64,000 nucleotides of DNA from assembly GCA_022376925.1 (NCBI GenBank), contig JAIOJX010000028.1, forward strand, positions 71,947,001 through 72,011,000. Reading direction: 5' to 3'. This stretch comes from Tragulus kanchil. Its lineage: Eukaryota > Chordata > Mammalia > Artiodactyla > Tragulidae. Positions within the stretch are counted from its first letter, which is position 1. Each line of letters begins with the position of its first letter. Positions 36,385 to 48,600 of this stretch are shown here, piece by piece. Both the position numbers and the translations under genes were made by a program. Below the pieces are notes generated by a model. That model worked only from the letters and a program-made list of their open reading frames with translations. It was not told the origin of the DNA and made no database searches.

Positions 36385-36583
36385 GACTTTGAAGAGATGG
36401 AAATACCAGACCACCTTACCTGCCTCCTGAGAAACCTGTATGCAGGACAAGAAACAACAGTTAGAACCGGGCACGGAAAAATGGACTGGTTCCAAACTGG
36501 CAAAGGAGTACGTCAAGGGTGTATATTGTCACCCGATGTATTTAATTTATACACAGAGTACACCATGTGAAATGCTACAATAC
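36385..36583 (+). mobile_element. BovB (RTE-clade) LINE reverse-transcriptase fragment (duplicate at 37517-37715)
   Basis: A frame without stops reads EEMEIPDHLTCLLRNLYAGQ, then ETTVRTGHGKMDWFQTGKGV, RQGCILSPDVFNLYTEYTM before a TGA. This is the conserved BovB RT segment; the RQGC motif is intact. Only about 65 codons remain, with no 5' or 3' parts of the element nearby. Confidence 0.9.
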
Positions 36584-37516
36584 TTAAACTTATTTTTATA
36601 AAGGGGAATGCCAAGATATATATATATTCATATTTGAAGGCTTTCCTTTGGGACTTTTTACTTCCTTCAGTGACACTAATCTATACCCGAGAACTTCTAG
36701 ATAAATAGTTGAGTCTGACATGGCAGATGCTAGTACCAAACAGCGATTCTTACAAAGCGGATAAATGCTGAAACTTGGATATGGTTAGAAATGTCAGTTT
36801 GAAAAGTGCTTTCACACTAGGTTTAAAACAGTCGGTAAGGACATTATAGCTTCATCTACTTGAAAATGACCAAAAATTTGAATTTAACACTCTTGTACAA
36901 TAAGTTTCTATAATGAATTACAGGTTTAAAAGTAATAGCTCATCCTTGAAATGACCTAATTGATAATAAAAATAGTTCAGTATTTCCTACAAAAAATTAA
37001 GTATCAATATGTTGAAAAGAAAACTATGGCAATTTTCCCCAGCGACTGAAATCTGTCATCACTTTTGGCCCCATCACTGACCAAAAGCATTAAGATTAAG
37101 CCAGTGACTGAAGAACACCTAACAATGTGGAACTTTTTCGGAAGCTCCTGTGTTCCTACAAAGTATAGAAAAAGTTGAAGAAGTAGGTTTTAACTACTTC
37201 AAATGCCCCCACCATTTTATTTTCTGAGAAATGGCCACTTTGCATTCATACATGCTGAGTTAACACTCCCCACTCCATTGCCCCAGCGGCTATGACTCTC
37301 TTGTTTATGTACCTCTTTGGATTTCTCAGCCCCCTTCCCTTTCTTTGAGATGTTCCTAATTATGAACATCCTTCCTATTGCAGTACCCTGAAAAAAAAAT
37401 CTCCTTAATTATTCCATACATTTTGTCTTTCATAACTTCTTTACAAGAGAGAAAAAAAAAAAAATTCAAGTTCTTCATTAAATCCAGGGAAGTCAAATTG
37501 CAATTGGAAAGTGATG

Positions 37517-37715
37517 GGACTTTGAAGAGATGGAAATACCAGACCACCTTACCTGCCTCCTGAGAAACCTGTATGCAGGACAAGAAACAACAGTTAGAAC
37601 CGGGCACGGAAAAATGGACTGGTTCCAAACTGGCAAAGGAGTACGTCAAGGGTGTATATTGTCACCCGATGTATTTAATTTATACACAGAGTACACCATG
37701 TGAAATGCTACAATA
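37517..37715 (+). mobile_element. BovB RT fragment, D11 copy
   Basis: Same fragment at offset 1132-1133 bp. The RT frame is unchanged between the copies. Confidence 0.9.
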
Positions 37716-37929
37716 CTTAAACTTATTTTTTATAAAGGGAATGCCAAGATATATATATATTCATATTTGAAGGCTTTCCTTTGGGACTTTTTACTTCCTT
37801 CAGTGACACTAATCTATACCCGAGAACTTCTAGATAAATAGTTGAGTCTGACATGGCAGATGCTAGTACCAAACAGCGATTCTTACAAAGCGGATAAATG
37901 CTGAAACTTGGATATGGTTAGAAATGTCA

Positions 37930-40870
37930 TTTGGCTCTAAAATAATGTCACTTATAAATATTCTTTATGTTGCTAATTGCAACCCATTTTATAGGACACA
38001 GTGGAAAAAAAAAAAAAAAAACTAATGTCCCATAGGTGATGGGTTAAGAAAGCAGTGGTACACTCATGGGGAAAAATGGCATAGTTGTCACTGAAAAAAA
38101 TTAAACATATTGAAAAAATGTTGCTTATGATCCAAGGAAGGGAACCTGGCCAAAAACAGGTTTAGACACATTTTCAAATAGAATGTATGTTTCATAAGTC
38201 AGGGAGTGTTTATCTTCGGTTACTATATCCCCAACAGTGTTATGAACGACATAAGGGTTTACAGTAATAAATGAAAATACATACAAAATTATTTTGTCAG
38301 AAATATGTAATGTTACGCATAGAAAAACTCTTAAGAATATTCACTGAAATGAAAACTGCTTAATCTAATTAGATTTTTTTTTTGCTAATTGGTATTTTTA
38401 ATTTTTATAATGAAATTGTATTTCTTTTGTAATCAGAACAAAAAGTATAAACTTCAAATATCTCTTTTCATAGGTTTTTTTGGAGCAATCCTTATAAAAT
38501 AGCCCGTTTCTATATTTAGGACGTTTATAGAACTGGCTGGCTTCTTCTTAAGCTTGAAAAGCAACTTATTTTCTGAAATCCTCCCATTTTATCCAAGCTT
38601 ATCCCTCAGCGAACAATCACATAGTCTGCTCCAGACTGTCATCAGTAAATGAAGTGAAAATCACAATGAGGTAGCCCTTATATGCTGTCTGTCACTCACA
38701 GATTTCCCAGGTAAGTGAGATTTCATTCTTGGTGAAATAAGAACCAAATCCAGAACCTTGTTGTTCCCCAGCAGAAATGAATCCGGAGGGAACAGCTCTG
38801 GCCTCGCCGTTTTCAACAAGCCACTGATCTGAGATGAAAATAAGCTAAAATCCTAGCAGCTTGTTCTGAACGCTCTAATAATTCTCTTGAGCCGCACATA
38901 TATTGGAGATATTTATTCCTGAAGGATATAATAAATGTGTTTCTAGACATTAACAAAAGCTACGTTTGACTGGCCCACAATGTGCTAGTCTCCCTCAAGG
39001 TGTGCCGGGGGTGTGCTGCGATAGAGACTCATTTCTAGTCTAGACAGCCAAAGGTATTCACCGATGCATCTAAAAAAAAATTGCAAAACCAAAATTTTAT
39101 AGGACACAGTGGAAAAGAAAAAACTAATGTCCCATAGGTGATGGGTTAAGAAAGCAGTGGTACACTCATGGGGAAAAATGGCATAGTTGTCACTGAAAAA
39201 AATTAAACATATTGAAAAAATGTTGCTTATGATCCAAGGAAGGGAACCTGGCCAAAAACAGATTTAGACACATTTTCAAATAGAATGTATGTTTCATAAG
39301 TCAGGGAGTGTTTATCTTCGGTTACTATATCCCCAACAGTGTTATGAACGACATAAGGGTTTACAGTAATAAATGAAAATACATACAAAATTATTTTGTC
39401 AGAAATATGTAATGTTACGCATAGAAAAACTCTTAAGAATATTCACTGAAATGAAAACTGCTTAATCTAATTAGATTTTTTTTGCTAATTGGTTTTTTTA
39501 AATTTTTTATAATGAAATTGTATTTCTTTTGTAATCAGAACAAAAGTATAAACTTCAAATATCTCTTTTCATAGGTTTTTTTGGAGCAATCCTTATAAAA
39601 TAGCCCGTTTCTATATTTAGGACGTTTATAGAACTGGCTGGCTTCTTCTTAAGCTTGAAAAGCAACTTATTTTCTGAAATCCTCCCATTTTATCCAAGCT
39701 TATCCCTCAGCGAACAATCACATAGTCTGCTCCAGACTGTCATCAGTAAATGAAGTGAAAATCACAATGAGGTAGCCCTTATATGCTGTCTGTCACTCAC
39801 AGATTTCCCAGGTAAGTGAGATTTCATTTTTGGGTTTGAAATAAGAACCAAATCCAGAACCTTGTTGTTCCCCAGCAGAAATGAATCCGGAGGGAACAGC
39901 TCTGGCCTCGCCGTTTTCAACAAGCCACTGATCTGAGATGAAAATAAGCTAAAATCCTAGCAGCTTGTTCTGAACGCTCTAATAATTCTCTTGAGCCGCA
40001 CATATATTGGAGATATTTATTCCTGAAGGATATAATAAATGTGTTTCTAGACATTAACAAAAGCTACGTTTGACTGGCCCACAATGTGCGCTAGTCTCCC
40101 TCAAGGGGTGTGCCGGGGGTGTGTGCGCTGCGATAGAGACTCATTTTTCTAGTCTAGACAGCCAAAGGTATTCACCGATGCATTTGATTTAAAATTGTAA
40201 AATTAATATACTCAAGGGAAGCATTAGATGACCTGGATGTTATAGTTCAAATGAAAGAGAGAAAGCAATGTCTGAAAACCCAGAGTCAGAGGAAGGGAAC
40301 TGTGTAGATTTGTTCTATTCATTTGTAGATTTGTCTTTTTTTGTTTGCATCAATTATATACAGAGTATATCAGAAGCACAGACATTAATCCAACTGTAGT
40401 ATTTTGCTTAAATAATAGCTACAAATACCCAAAGAACCACTTACAATATTAATCTGTTTTGTATTTGGAAAATATAATCCTAGAAAGTATTATCCCTTTT
40501 AAGTCAAGCTTAAAAAGTATTAAACTGTTTTAAAATTTATTTATTGTCTATTTCCAATCAAAGAGAGAAAGTTTTAAAATAAATTAAATTAGAATAAATT
40601 ATAGTAAAATAAATTATATACTGTTAACTTTGGACGCTTTCCTAGAAAAACATAATCTTTGGAAAGTTTCTAAGGAACTGAAAAGTTGTATTAAGAAAAT
40701 AGAATGAAGTATCCCAGAATTAGCCTGCGCATGAGGGAAATCATAAAAGAGAAAGAATTTGCCTTTAAATCTTTTATACCTAAGAGGAAAATTAGTTTTG
40801 AGAACATTATGTCATTAACAATAGAGAACCGAAACTGATGTTATTGGTCAAAAACAAGCACGCTGTTATT
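37930..40870. other. Non-coding intergenic region holding D12
   Basis: AT-rich sequence, one unit present twice, no coding frame over 60 codons and no recognised repeat. Confidence 0.6.
37985..40182. repeat. Duplication D12, unit about 1.11 kb
   Basis: Copy A 37985-39070, copy B about 39093-40182. Differences are mostly in homopolymers and small GT/GC insertions (GTGCCGGGGGTGTGCTGCG versus a longer form at about 40110). The bridge 39071-39092 looks like a garbled version of the true flank at 40183. Confidence 0.94.
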
Positions 40871-41887
40871 TGTCTCTTCACCTGGCATGAAGTAATTCAA
40901 ACCATTTTAGTTCACTTTGTGGTAAAAATAAATAGCAAGACACTGAAAGTAATACACCGTTTATTTTCCTGAATTCAACCTCAGAAATCAAAATACGATG
41001 AGAAATATTTCATACTTCCTCTCAGGAACTTATCTCTAATTTCACAAATACTCAACATGAAAACATGCACACTGTCCAACTACAAAATGAATGCTGATCA
41101 CTGGAGTTTCTTCAACTTACCACACATTTATTTAACATCCACTTAACCTGATTTACTTGGTTCAACCAAAGTTTCTAACAATTGCTATAGGATACATAAA
41201 TCTCATTCAATGTTTTCCACTCAATTCCATGCCTGGAAGTATCTTTAATTATTTATAAACTGAGAGCTCACTGAAGATGCTCTTTATCTTCTTTCAGCAT
41301 CCTCCTTTCAGAACCCTGGTACTTGTGTATATACCTCTACTTTAACATCCATCACATTCACTATTTATTGTAGCTGCCATTTCACTGCTCGTACTATTCT
41401 GAGCACTGACTGATGGTAGGAATGTCTATTTGTATTCATTTTTTAATACACAATGCCTAAAAAAGTATCTGGTATATGTAGGTCAAGGAATATAGGGTAA
41501 ACAAAGGGAACTAATATCTCCAAAAAGCTATGAAAGCTATACCTACAAGTTATTATCATTGAGGATTAATGTATAATATTAATTTAATATAATGTTAAAT
41601 TACATTAGGATGGAAAGACTGAGTGACCTTTAGATGTTTTTGTCCTAGGGAAGCTGGTCATGCATGCCTATGACCCTTATTGATGGAGCCGGATTCTTCT
41701 AAGGCCTTAAACTCTTTTCCTGGATGTAAACCAGTCAACTTTCAAATCTTCTTTAGAACAGCAGAGGTGACTAGTTGACTCCAGTTTAGTACTATCCAAC
41801 TTATAGTTAAGAGTTGGTGGGGTTTGTTGTTGCTGTTTTTAACATACTCTGACTCCAAAGCAAATTTGATCCATTGGGATTTCCCCT

Positions 41888-41928
41888 TCACACATAAATA
41901 CTCCAGTAGAACAAATTAAATGTAATGT
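41888..41928 (-). pseudogene. GABRR3: Truncated duplicate of the GABRR3 stop-codon end
   Basis: The last 12-13 codons (ending FYWSIYV) and TGA of the terminal exon occur again here, in the first copy of the 40871/41962 duplication. The match stops abruptly at about 41928, where sequence unrelated to the exon begins. It is a by-product of the local duplication, not a separate gene. Confidence 0.85.
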
Positions 41929-42979
41929 TTTGAGAACTTTGAAGGTAATTCAAACCATTTTTGTCTCTTCACCTGGCATGAAGTAATTCAAACCATTTTA
42001 GTTCACTTTGTGGTAAAAATAAATAGCAAGACACTGAAAGTAATACACCGTTTATTTTCCTGAATTCAACCTCAGAAATCAAAATACGATGAGAAATATT
42101 TCATACTTCCTCTCAGGAACTTATCTCTAATTTCACAAATACTCAACATGAAAACATGCACACTGTCCAACTACAAAATGAATGCTGATCACTGGAGTTT
42201 CTTCAACTTACCACACATTTATTTAACATCCACTTAACCTGATTTACTTGGTTCAACCAAAGTTTCTAACAATTGCTATAGGATACATAAATCTCATTCA
42301 ATGTTTTCCACTCAATTCCATGCCTGGAAGTATCTTTAATTATTTATAAACTGAGAGCTCACTGAAGATGCTCTTTATCTTCTTTCAGCATCCTCCTTTC
42401 AGAACCCTGGTACTTGTGTATATACCTCTACTTTAACATCCATCACATTCACTATTTATTGTAGCTGCCATTTCACTGCTCGTACTATTCTGAGCACTGA
42501 CTGATGGTAGGAATGTCTATTTGTATTCATTTTTTAATACACAATGCCTAAAAAAGTATCTGGTATATGTAGGTCAAGGAATATAGGGTAAACAAAGGGA
42601 ACTAATATCCCCAAAAAAGCTATGAAAGCTATACCTACAAGTTATTATCATTGAGGATTAATGTATAATATTAATTTAATATAATGTTAAATTACATTAG
42701 GATGGAAAGACTGAGTGACCTTTAGATGTTTTTGTCCTAGGGAAGCTGGTCATGCATGCCTATGACCCTTATTGATGGAGCCGGATTCTTCTAAGGCCTT
42801 AAACTCTTTTCCTGGATGTAAACCAGTCAACTTTCAAATCTTCTTTAGAACAGCAGAGGTGACTAGTTGACTCCAGTTTAGTACTATCCAACTTATAGTT
42901 AAGAGTTGGTGGGTTTTGTTGTTGCTGTTTTTAACATACTCTGACTCCAAAGCAAATTTGATCCATTGGGATTTCCCCT
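41929..42979 (-). other. GABRR3: GABRR3 3' flank / probable 3' UTR
   Basis: AT-rich sequence immediately downstream (minus strand) of the GABRR3 stop. It has no coding potential and no recognised repeat, so it probably contains the 3' UTR. It is duplicated at 40871-41928, so the polyadenylation site cannot be placed with confidence. Confidence 0.45.
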
Positions 42980-43282
42980 TCACACATAAATACTCCAGTA
43001 GAACAAATTAAATGTAATGTACACAATGGGAAATAAAATCCTCGAATAGGTGTCAATGACATGGTTGTTCTCCAGAATGATTTTACCAACCTGCCCTGCT
43101 AGCGATTTTCTCCTCTTTATCTGAGGTGAATCTGCACTGAGGTGGCCTGCGCCCCTTCCTTGCATGGAGTCCTCTTCTGAGTGTAGAGAAAAGGAGGTCT
43201 GGTCGATGTCAGTCTTACTGTCATGGTAACAGCCATCAAAGGCCAGGGCTTGAGTTGCCTCTATACTGTACATTCTAGAAAT
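42980..43282 (-). CDS. GABRR3: GABRR3 terminal coding exon (GABA-A receptor rho-3, intracellular loop end plus TM4)
   Basis: The minus strand encodes 100 residues and a TGA stop at 42982-42980. It opens ISRMYSIEATQALAFDGCYH, passes through the variable cytoplasmic loop (HSEEDSM..., IKRRKSLAG), then ILENNHVIDTYSRILFP and the last membrane helix ending FNLFYWSIYV. The ENNHVIDTYSR motif before TM4 and the short C-terminal tail are typical of rho subunits, and the loop sequence fits rho-3 better than rho-1 or rho-2. An acceptor AG at 43284-43283 follows a T-rich tract and the exon starts in phase 0, matching the phase-0 end of the exon at 51295-51491. The product is a subunit of the pentameric ligand-gated chloride channel (GABA-C type) in the plasma membrane. 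The frame is open throughout. The stop and the last few codons are repeated at 41888-41928 by a local duplication. Confidence 0.93.
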   Translation of the reverse strand: MSRMYSIEATQALAFDGCYHDSKTDIDQTSFSLHSEEDSMQGRGAGHLSADSPQIKRRKSLAGQVGKIILENNHVIDTYSRILFPIVYITFNLFYWSIYV

Positions 43283-44298
43283 CTAACAAAAAGACTTTTG
43301 TTAGTAAGTCATGAATTTTGTTTTAGGAGAAGGAATTACAGTCCAAATCAAAACATCAGATTTTAAAAGCAGCTTCAATAAATACTAATAATGTTTTATT
43401 TATTTTAAAGAATAGAATTCTAGTTTTGTTCCTGGAGTCTGATTAAAATTCATTATCATAATAAATGGAAAACACCTTACGCATCCATTTTTAATAGGGA
43501 TTTAAACAGAGAGCATTATACAGATATTTGAGCATTATACAAATAAATGTATCACAACAAAAAAAGTTAATGCTTTCAAATTTAGTCATGGCCTGATAGA
43601 CAATTACACTCAATGTTTGTTTCCCCAAAAGGGAACATCGTTTCAGATTTTCCTTTTTGTTTCTGAGTAGTGTGAATTATTTGCCCTAAGTTTGTGATTG
43701 AAACGGAATATGATTTATCAGAAGAGCAATATAAGCCAGTTGGACTTGTTTTTCAATGTATTTTTCCTTTTTAGAAAAAAACATGGCCGTATGTTTAATC
43801 AGTATGCTTGTTGGTCCCAAAACAGAACAGTATCATCATGATCCACTATATGCTTGAATTGGGAAGGAGGTCGTGAATTATTTTACCTGCTCTTTTAAAA
43901 TGCAAATTGGCCAAGCCTTCCAACTTTTGTTAAAAGTACCTATAAATGATTTTACTAACATAGCTCAGTTAAACAACTTGAAATTGGTTTTTCCCTTTTT
44001 TTTTTTGAAGGAGTGAATTATCACTGCTTTCCTGCTCCACTGCCTAACTGAATGTAAACTACCATTTTTCTTTTTTCTTTTTCTTTTTTTATTTTTTTAC
44101 CATTTTTTCTTGAAGGTTTTACTCTGAGGGAGATATTGGTTCTCCCTGGTACAGAGCTGTGTCCAGGAAGCAGCTGTGACTAATTGCTTTTTGAGAAAAC
44201 AAAATCTGTTCTTGATCTACAGGGAAGTTAAAAAAAAATGAATGAATAAGGACAGGCTACCATTGGATGAAAGTACTCGGAATTCAAATTGGAGTTTA
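43283..44298 (-). other. GABRR3: GABRR3 intron (first part)
   Basis: Intronic by position between the exons at 42980-43282 and 51295-51491. AT-rich, T-rich stretches at 43990 and 44075, no repeat named with confidence. Confidence 0.7.
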
Positions 44299-44521
44299 CT
44301 GTGCTAAGTTGCTTCAGTCGTGTTCAACACTTTGGGACCCTGTGGACTGTAGCCTGCCAGGCTCCTCTGTCCATGTGATTCTTCAGGCAAGAATACTGGA
44401 GTGGGTTGTCATGTCCTTCTCCAGGGCATCTTTCTGACCCAAGGATCAAACCCATGTCTCATATATATGTCTCCTGCATTGGCAGGTGGGTTCTTTACCA
44501 CTAGTGCCATCTGGGAAACCC
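44299..44521 (-). mobile_element. Bov-tA SINE
   Basis: Reverse orientation: GCTAAGTTGCTTCAGTCGTG, CAGGCAAGAATACTGGAGTG and a tRNA-like head ending GCCATCTGGGAAACCC. Confidence 0.9.
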
Positions 44522-44903
44522 AAATAAGAGGGTGCAGAGTAAATTAGGACAAAACATGCATTTTGTTCATGCTGACTCAAAAGCCTAATATTTCACTGAC
44601 ACATAGGGATGATTTTGTACAATCAGAAAACTAACCAGGGAACCAAACTCAAATTAAGTTGTCCCTATTTGTTTTAGCTGTGGAAATTTTCCATGGTGAA
44701 ATGAAAATGGGTAAAATAAACATGAAATGCCGTCAAGATTGAATTACTAATAGCCAATAATACATTAATAATATATTAAATTCTGTTCTGAGTATAAAAC
44801 AACTAATGAATTGCCCCCCTGGTGGTTTTTCTAGCCACCCAGAACACTTCTGAGTCATCTTACTAGACAGCCACATTTTTATCTTAAAACAATGTCATAG
44901 TCT

Positions 44904-44906
<3 letters not shown>

Positions 44907-44937
<31 letters not shown>

Positions 44938-44938
44938 C
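44907..44938. repeat. (TA)n microsatellite
   Basis: About 15 TA units in a GABRR3 intron. Confidence 0.95.
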
Positions 44939-45365
44939 CTTTGAAAAACAAGGGTACCATTTTCTCTTTCTATTATGATATCTTAGATCTCTAACACTGA
45001 TTAAATCTTGCAGGGCACAATTTACCAGTAGGCTGCTAATTTTCACATGTATGTAAGTTGGCAGTTCCAAAAGAAATAGTTTTTGAATCAGTATTTAATT
45101 TTTCATGCCAGCTTATAAGTAAGCATATAACTAAGGCATATTATATCTAAACTGTAGATCTGACTGTGTTAGACTGAGTTCTCAGTCCTAGAATTAGGAA
45201 AACATTTTGGGTGAAGGAGTAAAAAAGAAAATATTAATAGCTTTTTTTCTCCTTCCTGGGCAAAGGTCAACACTAGGGATAAATTTTCCATGGTCCTTGC
45301 CATTCTCCCAGCTCTTGGAGTTTGGGGGCCAGGATGGGGGGAGGTGGTTGGGACAGGCGTTTTGA

Positions 45366-45541
45366 TGGTGGTGGTGTTTAGTCACTGACTCTTACAACCC
45401 TATGGACTGTAGCCCACAAGACACCGCTATCTATGGGATTTCCCAGCCAAGAATACTGGAGTGGATTGCCATTTCCTTATCCAGGGGATCTTCCTGACCC
45501 AGGGATCGAATTTGCATCTCCTGCAGGCAGATTCTTTCATG
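45366..45541 (-). mobile_element. Bov-tA SINE, truncated
   Basis: GTTTAGTCACTGACTCTTAC, AAGAATACTGGAGTGGATTG and GATCTTCCTGACCCAGGGAT. The head is lost near 45541. Confidence 0.88.
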
Positions 45542-45997
45542 ATTTCATAGAGAGGAGCTCCATAGCCTGACAGTCCTATCTTTCCCATCATCCCTTTGGA
45601 GTTACTCTGGGATCTGTATTGGTTTCCAGGTTTGTTCTATGAAAGGAGGTAAAGGAGACCATCTTTACAGTGACCAAGAGAGTAACTACATTTAAAACAG
45701 GGATGAAATATTAGTGGGACTCCCCTGCTCACAGACCTAAGACACTTTCTCCAAACTGCATTACCAGTAACAAAGGTAACAACACCACATCCATCTATCT
45801 GACTTCTACATCTCTCTCTCCCTCAAACCGGTTTCCCAACTCAGGTACAGAGAGGAGAGGACTCATCATTAGCCCCTAAACCTTCAGATATATCTTTCTT
45901 CCTAGAGCCTCCCAACCCCTTTAAAGATCTCTCATCTCAAACAGCCTGTTCCCCAAACTGTGACTGGGCACTAGTCAGAATAAGAATGTAGCATTTG

Positions 45998-46249
45998 GGG
46001 CTTCCTGGGTGGTCCAGTGGGTAAAGAGTCTCCCTTGCAGTGCAAGGGGCGCTGGTTCGATCCCTGGCTGGGGAAGACCCCACGTGCCACTGAACGGCTG
46101 GACCTGTGTGTCCAATTACGACCCAGTGCTCTGGAGTACACATGCCCAGAGAGAGGCCACTGCAATGGGAAGCCCACACAGGCCAAAGAATGGAGATGGA
46201 TGAAAACAAATGAATAAAAAACAAGTGAAATATGCCAAAATTAAAAAAA
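45998..46249 (+). mobile_element. CHR-like SINE in the last GABRR3 intron
   Basis: Shorter form of the family (lacks part of the body after TACACATGCCCAGAG). Target-site duplication AAGAATGTAGCATTTG at 45982-45997 and, with one change, 46250-46265. The 3' part is repeated at 47201-47373 by D14. Confidence 0.9.
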
Positions 46250-46274
46250 AAGAATGTAACATTTGTGCAGTGCT

Positions 46275-46445
46275 ATGTAGTTTGCAAAAATTTCAAATGC
46301 ATTTATTATAACATTTGATCTTCACAACAAGGTAACAGGGAAGAAATTCCACTATCTTGCAACTACAGAATGAGACAGCCTGAGATACAGAGCTAGGTGT
46401 TAGGTGTCTCATCACTTGTGACTCCAAATCCATGCTCTTTCATTT
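46275..46445 (-). mobile_element. MIR SINE (duplicate at about 47397-47568)
   Basis: TTTGATCTTCACAACAAGGT, ACAGAATGAGACAGCCTGAG and GACTCCAAATCCATGCTCTT are MIR strings in reverse orientation. Confidence 0.75.
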
Positions 46446-46499
46446 GTCCCACAAGTATATGAAAGGCAAGTAGGTCTTTTCTTTGAGAAAACTGCACCT

Positions 46500-46735
46500 T
46501 TGAAGGAAGAGCCTTAGAATGGCATTTTAAGAGGTTGGGTGGGGGCAGGAAGAATGGGGATTTGCTTAATGGGTCCAGAGTTTCAGGTTTGCAACGTGAA
46601 CACTTTGTGGAGATTGCTTGTACAACAATGTGAATATTCTTATTCCACCAAATTGTACACTTGAAAACAATTGAGATGGAAAGTTCTATGCTATGTGTAT
46701 TTTACTACAATAAAAAATATCTTTTAAAGTGAACA
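46500..46735 (+). mobile_element. Old mammalian L1 3' end (duplicate at about 47620-47855)
   Basis: TTGTACAACAATGTGAATAT, AATTGTACACTTGAAAACAA, TTTACTACAATAAAAAATAT match the 3' end of ancient L1M-type elements. Repeated by D14. Confidence 0.65.
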
Positions 46736-47200
46736 ATGCTTATTAACTCTGGTACACAGAAGATTGTGTACAACTTGGTCAAGTGAAAAAAAACTTCAGG
46801 AAGTGTGAGCACCGGTGTTTGGGTGGGGGTGTTTGGGGGTAGGGGTGGGAAGATGTAGGTGTTCAGGAGTCAAAGGACTAGCCTGGGGTGGCCACAGTCA
46901 CCACAGTGCCTCTGTCTTGAGGTAAACACACCCCACACAAAGACAAAACAAAAGAAAACAAAAAGAACAAAATTCCTTTCCTCATTACAGTTTTCGCTTT
47001 CACTTCTTGGCTTACCTAATCACTGCTGTTCACACCATGACTGTGGATTGGCACAATGTGGGGCTCATTAGAAATGCAGACTCTTGGCTCCCACTCAGAC
47101 CTATGGAGTGAAAATCTTAACACTCCCAGGGAGGCATGCGTGCTGATTACTGCACACTTGTCCAAAAGCTCTGGTTTTCCACTGGTCACTGTGAAGATGC

Positions 47201-47373
47201 CACGTGCCACTGAACGGCTGGACCTGTGTGTCCAATTACGACCCAGTGCTCTGGAGTACACATGCCCAGAGAGAGGCCACTGCAATGGGAAGCCCACACA
47301 GGCCAAAGAATGGAGATGGATGAAAACAAATGAATAAAAAACAAGTGAAATATGCCAAAATTAAAAAAAAAAA
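47201..47373 (+). mobile_element. CHR-like SINE, 5'-cut duplicate of 45998
   Basis: Begins in mid-element at CACGTGCCACTGAACGGC where D14 copy B starts, and ends at the original target sequence AGAATGTAGCATTTG. Confidence 0.9.
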
Positions 47374-48507
47374 AGAATGTAGCATTTGTGCAGTGCTATG
47401 TAGTTTGCAAAAATTTCAAATGCATTTATTATAACATTTGATCTTCACAACAAGGTAACAGGGAAGAAATTCCACTATCTTGCAACTACAGAATGAGACA
47501 GCCTGAGATACAGAGCTAGGTGTTAGGTGTCTCATCACTTGTGACTCCAAATCCATGCTCTTTCATTTGTCCCACAAGTATATGAAAGGCAAGTAGGTCT
47601 TTTCTTTGAGAAAACTGCACCTTTGAAGGAAGAGCCTTAGAATGGCATTTTAAGAGGTTGGGTGGGGGCAGGAAGAATGGGGATTTGCTTAATGGGTCCA
47701 GAGTTTCAGGTTTGCAACGTGAACACTTTGTGGAGATTGCTTGTACAACAATGTGAATATTCTTATTCCACCAAATTGTACACTTGAAAACAATTGAGAT
47801 GGAAAGTTCTATGCTATGTGTATTTTACTACAATAAAAAATATCTTTTAAAGTGAACAATGCTTATTAACTCTGGTACACAGAAGATTGTGTACAACTTG
47901 GTCAAGTGAAAAAAAACTTCAGGAAGTGTGAGCACCGGTGTTTGGGTGGGGGTGTTTGGGGGTAGGGGTGGGAAGATGTAGGTGTTCAGGAGTCAAAGGA
48001 CTAGCCTGGGGTGGCCACAGTCACCACAGTGCCTCTGTCTTGAGGTAAACACACCCCACACAAAGACAAAACAAAAGAAAACAAAAAGAACAAAATTCCT
48101 TTCCTCATTACAGTTTTCGCTTTCACTTCTTGGCTTACCTAATCACTGCTGTTCACACCATGACTGTGGATTGGCACAATGTGGGGCTCATTAGAAATGC
48201 AGACTCTTGGCTCCCACTCAGACCTATGGAGTGAAAATCTTAACACTCCCCAGGGAGGCATGCGTGCTGATTACTGCACACTTGTCCAAAAGCTCTGGTT
48301 TTCTCACACCTGCAGTCACTGTGGATGTGGATGTGATAGAGACACCTGCTTCCATGCTGTCGACAAAAGGAACTAAAGTGTCGGCGATGAAGCAAAATCA
48401 GTTTCTATTACAGCCTCGACTCAAAGGATATGAAATAAAAAATTAAGCAGCATTACAGGAGATGTGAACTGCGACTGCAGGTCTGTTGGTCGTGAATCTT
48501 TTGGCAA

Positions 48508-48600
48508 ATCACTTTACTTCACCAAAATTCCGCTGCTTCAGTTTAAAAACAGAGATAATAGCTTCTGTAAGGCCTACATTGTGGGGCCAACATGAGGGGT
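48508..48600 (+). mobile_element. MIR-like fragment (duplicate at about 49743-49835)
   Basis: GGCAAATCACTTTACTTCAC, CAGTTTAAAAACAGAGATAA and TAGCTTCTGTAAGGCC follow the MIR consensus order. Confidence 0.55.

Larger units (their letters stand above)
35642..37929. repeat. Duplication D11, unit about 1.13-1.17 kb
   Basis: Copy A 35642-36798, copy B 36811-37929. After a first block of about 50 matching bases the copies disagree (35692-35753 versus 36861-36888), then match closely to the end. It contains the BovB fragment. Confidence 0.93.
40871..43020. repeat. Duplication D13, unit 1091 bp
   Basis: Copy A 40871-41928, copy B 41962-43020, with a 33-base bridge that includes a second partial copy of GTAATTCAAACCATTT. 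Copy B runs into the GABRR3 terminal exon. Copy A ends inside it. Confidence 0.95.
46081..48302. repeat. Duplication D14, unit 1120 bp
   Basis: Copy A 46081-47178, copy B 47201-48302, in a GABRR3 intron. Copy B starts inside a CHR-like SINE that is complete only in copy A. The bridge 47179-47200 matches neither flank exactly. TAACATTTG (46258) versus TAGCATTTG (about 47380) shows copy B kept the original SINE target site. Confidence 0.95.
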
